NCBI GenBank assembly: GCA_008921705.1
Contig: VFFE01008475.1
Span: 879,445-943,444, forward strand
Source of the DNA: Burhinus oedicnemus
Lineage: Eukaryota > Chordata > Aves > Charadriiformes > Burhinidae
Direction: 5' to 3'
DNA: 64,000 nucleotides
The notes under the pieces: model-generated
Database searches by the model: none
What the model was told of the DNA's origin: nothing
The model's input: only the letters and a program-made list of their open reading frames with translations
Program-made: the position numbers and the translations under genes
Shown here: positions 37,701 to 46,700 of the stretch, in pieces
How the letters are laid out: every line of letters begins with the position of its first letter
Position numbering within the stretch: position 1 is the stretch's first letter

Positions 37701-40700
37701 AGGAGAAAGCAGATCTTTGAAGAGAACATTTTCAGTTCCATAAAGTAAGTGGTTTAGATGTGGCAAACCTGTTTTCCTAAGTTTTCTTTCTTGCCTTTTT
37801 CTGCCTAGTTAACCGAACAATGGAAAATTTCAAATACTTTGCAGAAAAATTGAAGGAAAAATGTTTTCTGCTTTTATTCCTTAGGCAAAGAATAAAGCAA
37901 TACACTGCTTACATTATATAGAGCTGTATCAGAACCACACGAGTAAGTATTATGATTTTTTTTAGACTCCTTTATCTTTCAAGAAGTACTGAATATACCA
38001 ACAAGAACCGGTTGCGAGTAGTTACAAAGCATAAAAAGTTGTTAACTAAAACCTTTCTGATCTGGTGCATTGTATTATTATTCCTCGTGCATTATTCTGT
38101 TTCTTCAGCGTGCTGTATGAAAGCTTAGCCCCAGACTGCTTTAGCTGGCCAGTGGTAATGTCAGAGTACATAGTCTGTCAGTCCCTGTGTATCATAAATC
38201 ACCGTCACCTGGAGTGAATTTGTGGTTTACTCTTTACTTTCACTCAGGTTTGTATCAACAGTTGTAGGAAAGTCCACAAAGAAAAGCCAAGATCACCTAA
38301 TATGAGATGTCGAGAGATTTATCAAAATATACATTTTGATACATTTATATCTACAAATATACATTTATACAAAATATACAAAATATTGAGAGACTTCTCT
38401 CCCTTGTAGTCTCCCGCCTTTGCCATGTTTAAGATTTGGATACTTAATGCATAGTATTTCAGGCTCTTTAAAAATGGAAGAGGGCGGTAGCAAGATTAGA
38501 TCTCTGCTGGCACAATTTGACTTAAGGAAGTCAGATACTGGCTGGGCATCTCTTCTCTACAGTGAACTCCTCTGTGCTTTTCCCCTTCGGATGTCAGAGG
38601 TGATTCCCTGTTGACTCAGTCCATGTGTGCTGGCAGAGCCCAGCAGCTGGGCAGAACACGGGCTGGAGAAGTCAGTCTGGTTTCATGGTAGCTTTTTGTT
38701 AATTCAATTTAATACCGTGCAAGTCCTCTCTGATGTCAGACGTGGTACCAGTATACCAAATATTCAGTTATCTTTCAGAAAAATTTTGAAAGGTCTTTCC
38801 TTACGGAGTCTATGAATATTTAACCGAGGCATCGTGTAGATAAATATTCAGTATAATAAAACTTCAGCTTACAAATACAAAACTGCAGTTATCCTCGTGA
38901 GTCTGTTCCTTGAGCATTATTATTTCACACTAACAGATTGGGGATTTGATTAAAAACTGGTGGTGTTTCCACCGTGCTTTCCATTCTACTTAACATAGAG
39001 GTCTTCTCTGAGCCATCTTGACTGCAGCGCTAGAATCCACTATGCAGAGACTGAGCCCCTGAATCAGATGTATGTAACAGCCACCCAGCAGAGGATGAGA
39101 GTTTGGGGTTCCTTTTGAAGCAGAGAGAAGCAGGAAGACTGGGATGGTAAATATCCTGTGTGGAAAATCCAGGAACGCTGAAGCCTATGGGGAAATTGTA
39201 GGTTAAAAGCTGACTTATTAGAAAAACCCGAGTATGAGGAAGAAGGTTAAATTGTGTCGCGTGAGCTCACTTCAAAGCTAAATGAGGATCATTAGAGGCA
39301 TATTTCATGTTTTTCAAGTGAAGCTTGGGTATTGCATACAACAGTAACATCGTATTCACAGATGTGTAAACATTCCTAATCTACTCCAGAAATTCACCTA
39401 AATTAACCCTTCTGTTTAAAGAACTCGGAGGAGGGTAAAACCAACTTCCCGTTCACAGTTCTGAAAGGTACGTGAACGTGCTGAGCTAAAGCTTTTCTAG
39501 AAAGAAGAATTCAGTTATAATGCCTTTTTTTTTCTCTCCTCCAGTTTTCCATGACATTACCGTGAAATTTAAAAGCACAACCATTCGCATGAAGAAGCAA
39601 AACAGAGGTAATTAAAGCTGCCTGGAAATTTTTGAAGTTTTATTAATCACTGACTGGTATTTATTTGATGTTAGATTTGTGCAATGTCTGTTTACTTCAG
39701 ACATGGGTCATTTGGTCCTAGTCTACCATGTTTAAATGTTGAAGATGATAAATTATTTTTCAGTAGAAATACCTACCGTTCATGACATGGCTTTGTTATC
39801 ATAAGTTGGGGGTTGACTGGTGGAAGCTGTTACACTGGTGGGAGCACTCTTCCTGGTTTTCTTTCACGCTTCCTAAGTGTAGTTCCTTCTGCTCTAAATT
39901 ACCTAGAAGTGGAAAAGGCTAATCTAATAGCATAGATGTTGGAGGCAAAGGCCTTTAGAAGAACGCCGCAGGTTTTTCTTCCCACCATGTGCCCCATGCC
40001 TGCTTTGGAGAACTGATAGGCTCGTTCCATTATTTTTCAGTGATTTTTAATCGGTGTTTTCAAGACAAGGTTCAGAGGTAGTTTAGTAGGCAGTAGTGCG
40101 AGTGCTTCAGGTGGGAATCAGAGTGCAAGACGCATCTGTGTGCCTGTCCCTCCTAAGCCCCCACTGGGGTGGCATGGGCAGATACCCATCCTCCACTGCC
40201 TCAGACTACCTGTGGTCATGAGCTGGAGCCAGGACAACATACAGCCTACTGCTTCCTTGAGACCATTACTGCTTTATTTTCCCTAAAATCAAGAGCTCCT
40301 AGTGTGTTAACTAGAGGGATTATCTACCCTGGCTTCTTCTTGTGCACCATACCAGCACAAAGACCATCTCATTGTTATGCAGTAGCAGTATTTTCATTTC
40401 TCCATCTTTTCAAGCTGTTCTTCACTTTGATCCCAGTTGTAGTACAGGCAAATGCTTCGTTAGACTCTTGTAGGTTAGATGTGAGCGGTAGCGAGTCCTT
40501 GCCTGGTAGTTCTCAGCTCGCAGGTCTGTTCTTCCACAGCACTACTGTTAAGTGATGTTCAATGTGCGGCCGCCTCCTCCAGCCACTTCAGCCCAGGACC
40601 CTCCTGCCCAACCACCGGAGCTCAGCCTGGTGCCCAGGGAGCCAGGGCCTCTGCCCCGGCTGAGGGATGTGGCTGACACTTTCCCGTTTGCAGGTTCAAC

Positions 40701-43700
40701 CAGTAGCGAAGCTGAGCCTGCATCCCAGAGACACACAGAGGCACACGGGCACGCAGGACACTGGCACGGCTGGCCACAGACAAAGCGCAAGCCCTCAACA
40801 GCACAGGACTCACATAAACATAAACACGGCCAGCCAAATTCCCTCCTCCTCCTCTTCGGCTGGCAGAGGTAGAAGATCACTAGTGCAGGCACACCCAAGC
40901 ACTCTCCAGGTTCACAAGCGCACGCGCGTGAGCAGATCCCTCGAGTACCAGCACAGCTCCTCCGTCTGCCCAGCACCCCTGCCCAGATTCTGGGCCCTCC
41001 TGGGACCTGCTTCACAGGTCCCCTCCTCACCAGCTTGATGCTCACTAGCCAGCACACAAGCACTTGCACACTTGTCCCTCGTGCACTCCACATTCACAAG
41101 TCTCCCCGGGTATACGAGCACAGACCCCCCTGCTCGCCTGATAGACCGACCCAGAGCTGAGCGCCCCCTACTCAGCGCCTAGTCCAGCTTAAAGTTTGTT
41201 AGTGAAAACACATGCACACCCACACGCACACCGGGACTGGGGAAGATACGGATGCTCAGCCCCCTCAGCAGCCACCACCAGGCAGACTCATGGTCCTGCT
41301 CCAGCCACCGGTGGGTTTGTGCAGCACTATCCATTCTCACACCCTTCCCAGTCCCGCTATCACCTGGCTTACAGTCTTACCAGTTGCAAAGTCCAGGGTG
41401 ATCTTCCTGGAAGTGGCACCTGTAGTTTCTTGATAGTTTCTTAGTGGTGATGTTTGTTTCTCATCTCATGGTTTCCGTCAGATCTGTGTCTCTCTGTTTT
41501 GTTTCTGGTTTCCCCCTTTTCGCTCCGTTTCCAATTGACAGGGTCCCCAATCAGATAGCCTCGCTAGAATAAACATTCTCATGCTCTCACATGCTCTCAT
41601 CAATTAGGGTGGCTGACCAGGTTTGGTTCTCATTGCTGCCTCCCCTATCATTTGTCAGTCACGTTTGTGTCCCTGTATGTTCTTGTCGCTCTCCTTCAAC
41701 ATACCCTTAGAGCTACCAGTCCACTGGAAGTACTTGCAATTAAAAATACTTTCAAGTCCGCAGCAGTACTAAGCCACTGTCAGTAGTTGTGAAGTATGGC
41801 AGCTTGGCATCTCTACTGTCAACAGTTCTGCACCAGCAAGACACAGCACAGATTTTATCATCGGACTGGAAGTTGATGGAGGGCCACGACTGTGTTCCCC
41901 TCACAGTTTTAGCCGAAGAGATCCACAGCCCACCTCGCATTGTCCCTCAGTTGTGTGTGTGCTGCCTCTAATAGCTTCCACGTGAACGCTGACCTTTTGA
42001 AGACACGTTGCTGACTTTCTGCTGTCCCTTTCCTCACCTTCAGAGCTGTTGCAGTACGTGCTTTGCCAGGCGTTTGCAATGACAGGGAAACAGCCAGAGC
42101 AACCTGGTAAACTGCCGTCGTGTTCTTCAGGATTGCAACATAAAAAAGTTTTAACACATGAGGTAGTCTGGGGAGCAAAAGGTTAGCTTATTTCGAACGC
42201 GTTGCAGTTTTCAGTGCGATTCATTTCACCTTCTAGGGTCTTTGTGTTTTGCAGAGCTGGAGTGATGACATGAGGTCATCTCTTTGCATGAATCTTTTGA
42301 GTTAGGCTTTTATGTACAGAGGTTTGGTTTGACTTGTTCAGCCTAACTTTGCTTTCAGGACAGGTAAGGTAGCTGCTGTTCTGTAGAAAATAGATACAAT
42401 TTGCTGCTGAGCACCCTTCATTGGTCCTCTAATTTTAATATACAAATAGGAAACGAATTCATTTACATGGCTAATTCTTTGTAAATCACTGCAGTGTCAT
42501 TATAACAAGATCTGCAATGCAAGACCATTTAATGACTAGCTTATTATAATAAGTCAGAAACTTGGGATAATTTTCCAGTCAAAACACTGTCACGTTCAAC
42601 TACTTAATTCATGAATTTTGCAACCTTTGAGTAAGCTGAAGCGTTGATGCTTAGGACACACTATTTGATTTTGTGTGTCTGTATTCTTGTTCTGCACCGT
42701 CATATTAGTAATACGAGAATATAATTATTAATGTTCTGAGTTACTAATGTATTTTGAAAACATCTAAAATTCCTATGGACCTTCAACACAATTTTTATTA
42801 GAGGACATTTTGATGCTGGGATGAGGGTCTTTTTAATCAGTGTGACAGGTAAGCAATAGCACGGGCTTAGTAAAATCTTTACAAGTTAACAGGTGTGGAG
42901 TCAGGCTGTCCCATCTTTTACGTTTCTGCAGTTTTTCTGCATTTAACGAGCTCTCCAGGTGGTAAATTAGGTAATTTGGGCTCTAATTTTTTAAGATTAC
43001 CATTTACAAGAAACTTCGGTTTAGTCTTCAATATAATGAAGCAAAAACATGCACAGAGCAGCAGCAGCAGCAGAACTGAGCTACGCATTTGACCATGCAC
43101 GTACAAATAATGCCATTACTGTTAAATGGCAAAGGAAGGTTCACATTTGATGTTGTTATTTTTTCGTAGTGGAACATAGAGTAAGACATACCTTCCCACC
43201 TCAGCTGACGTGTTACGTTCATGAACCTCAGAAGCAAGAACAATCAGGGTCACCTTATCATTAACACTACGCCACCAGACTGTTGTCCTAATTTATTTCC
43301 TTTTTTTTATTAGTTTTGAGACACAAACTGCCTCTCCACTACCTTCTCTCTTTCCCAGGAGGGATCCTTTTGTGGCTGACATACCACTGTTGCCCTGCCC
43401 ACTAAGGCTTTTCCATTCAACGTAACGCGGTAAAAATTGCGTATTACAGGTTGAGGCTGGAAGGGACCTCTGGGGTTTGTCTCGTCCAACCACCTGCTCA
43501 AACAGGGTCACGCAGAGCAAGCTGCCCAGGACCATGTCCAGGCAGCTTTTGAGTATCTCCAAGGACGGAGACTCCTCAGCCTCTAAGGGCAACCTGCTCT
43601 AGTGCTCGGTCACCCTCGCTGTGAAAAAGTGTTTCGTGATTTCAGATTGTACCTCCTGTGTTTCAGTTTGTGCTCATTGCCGCTTGTCCTGTCACTGGGC

Positions 43701-46700
43701 ACCACTAAAAAGAGCCTGGCTCTGTCCTCTTCGCACTCTCCTTCAGATGTTCATATATGTTGATAAGATACCTCCAAGTCTTCTCCAGGCTCAACAGTCC
43801 CAGCTCTCTCAGCCTTTCCTGATAAAAGAACCGATCAAGTCCCTTAATCATCTTCATGGCCCTTTACTGGACTCTCTCCAGTATGTCCATGTCCAGTATG
43901 TCCAGAACTGGACACGTTGATCCAGGTGTGTCTCACTTGTGCTGAGTAGAGGGGATGGATCACCTCCTTCAACCCACTGGCAACAGTCCTCCTAACAGCC
44001 CAGGGTGCTGCTGGCCTTTTTTGCTGCAAGGGCACATTGCTGACGCTTCCTTACTTACGTGCGAATGCCGGAGGTGACCCCCCTCAAGCCCTGTTTTGGT
44101 GATTTAACTTGAGGCAGGCTCTGGGCTTCGTGTCTGCCACCATTCCAGATCGCTCCCGTTTCTAGCACATGTCGGCTGGATGGAAAGTACCACGGGCATT
44201 GCTCCTCTGTGCTGCAGAACGCGCTACTCTTGGAGCATGGAGAGCTCTTAATCTTCATCTCTGACTTGATTTTACAGTTAAAGTAGTCCTGAGACTACTC
44301 CACTAGCCACATTGATACATCTGTAGGTACTGTAAATTAGTTCCTAATGTGAATTAATAAGGGGAAATGCAAAACAGTTTGTCAAACACACTTGTGTGGC
44401 TGTGAAGCCCAGCCCTGATACCCTGTAGCTGTAATTAACAGGTGTAAGAAATCACAATTATTCAGTTTTCACATTAGACCACGGCGTATGTAGACGGTCG
44501 TCACTTAAAGTATAAAAGATTCCTTCTGCTTGCTGATGGCGTTACAGCTGTATAGTTATGTATGCTGAAGCCTCTCACTTTGCATAATTACAGCTGGCAG
44601 TTCATTTCCAGATCCTGCGCGTAGGGCTCAGGCAGCTAGCTCAACAAACGATCACAACAAAGCCTGATGTTTTAGCAGAAAAGATAAAGTCACTGTTACA
44701 CTTAAATGTTCCTTTCTTGGATGTATTCCTGATCCCTACAAAGCGGAGAAAACCCCCGTCGTATAGTCAGGATTACATATTAGACAGTGAAAACTCAAGT
44801 TAAAAAAGCAACGTACTGTGAACGTCTGATTGGGAACTTCCCCTTCGTTACGTCCCCTTCGTGTGGATGGAAAGTGGATGTTCGATTTCCAAATTCTTGG
44901 TAGTGGCTACCCAGCAAATCAAATGTAGGTTGCCCGTGTTAGTTTATAGGAAGGATGCATTTTAAATACTTCTTTTGGTTACCTTTCTATCTTTTTCAGT
45001 GTGAGAAAATTTGTTACATTTAAATGACTCTGTTCTCTTATATGGGCCTCGTTGAATTTAACCGCAGGAGGGCAGGGCAAGTGTCACAGCCAAATTAAAA
45101 ATGCCCCAGCCCAACTTTTTCTCCACAGCTGGAGTTTGCAGTTGGAATCCTTTGCTTTGGTGTTGGGAATAAATTTTGTTCAGTGACTGATGGACTGGTT
45201 TTGCTGGCTTCTGAGTTTCACGTGTTAACGAAGCTGCAGAAACCTGATCCAGATGAGATGAGACAAAAGCAACCATAAAACCACCGGAAATTAAATGCCT
45301 CAAGTCACTGAAAATGAAACTTTGACAAACAGCCTTTCCGAGGTCTTCTGGGCATTTCCGAGGTTATTCACGTGCAATTGTGTCTAAAGCTTGACTTTGT
45401 CTTGTAGCATAGACAACCGTATTTTCTCAAATGGCTTTGGATGGTTATAGTTTCTTTTCCAACTATAGGTTGAAAGAAAAAGGGACATATATTGGCACAA
45501 TAAAACATGCAGCACTGGAATAGATATTTTTTGTCCTCGTTTACTCAGCAGCAAGACTGTCCCACAGAACGGACTAATCAATAACCTGGCTTTTCAGCTT
45601 TTAAGTAAGATACATTAGAACCATAAGAAACCAATTTTTAAAGATTAATAGCTTGGCCACATGAAACAAATCTCTCTGGGGAACGAGAGCGCGAAATTAG
45701 ACTCCTCAAAAAATAAGTCCTTCATTAAAATCTGGCAAGTCTAAGAAACCATTTGCAATTAATGCTAATGTACTATAATTATGCGCTGGAGCTAGTATAA
45801 CGCTCTGATGGAGATGGATGCAGATGACATGCAAACCTCTGTTGCGTGGATGTTGAAATATGTTTGTCTCTCCTCACCACTCACCTACAAATTACAAGTT
45901 GTTACGTTACAAGCTTTTGTACTTTGGCCTGTCGTTTCCGCACACACGCACATACACACTTTTTTTGATTATCGTACTGCTTTGAACACTAAGTTGAAAG
46001 CAGATGAGTGTCGCAACACTTTATTTGTTCTTTCTGCTTGATTAAAATAATTGCTTTTTCTCGAAATACAGAGAGTGTTTTGCTGTCTTTCCAATATAGT
46101 TTTAACTCGGAGGAGTCTGGTACCTGCTTTATTCCCATTCCCTGTCCTTCATGTTGTGCCGCTGATGTAATAACGAAGTGTAATTCGTGCCGGTTGATGG
46201 GCCAGGAGAAAGGAAGTGATGTCTCTGCGCGGTGCCTTGATAATCGGTGCTGTCTCACTCAGGTGGTAGCGCGTAGCATTCCGCTGGCTGGTGTAACCTG
46301 AAGGGGAAAAACATAACTCCTGGCTGGTGGCTGTTGTATTTTGCCTAGGCTGTGAAGGCGGTGAATTGCTGTTGCTCAGTCAGGAGGCGAGTAACAGGTT
46401 CACATTTCGGAGATCGACTGCAAAGTGTGAATTTGGCACAAGTGAGTGCAGTGACGCCTTCCTCTATTTGCAGCAGCTTCCGTCCCACTTTCACTGCTGA
46501 AAGCTTTGCTTACCAAGAGCTGCATAAAATAAAAAACGTGGTGGGTTTTGGACATCCCTTTTCCTTCCCTCTCCGATTTCTCTGCCTGCTCTTGTGTCTG
46601 ATAGAGATCTTGAGCGCAGTCTCAGGCTTTAGGAAGGCACTGTGGTCCTCTCATCCAGCAGCAATCTCCCTGGGAATGAGAACACGCTGACCTTGCTTCT

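Noticed and set aside
40548..41093. A 181-codon open frame on the - strand
   Set aside because: It lies within LTR-like repeat copy B and is not preserved as a matching frame in copy A; it is low-complexity Cys/Arg/Gly-rich text.
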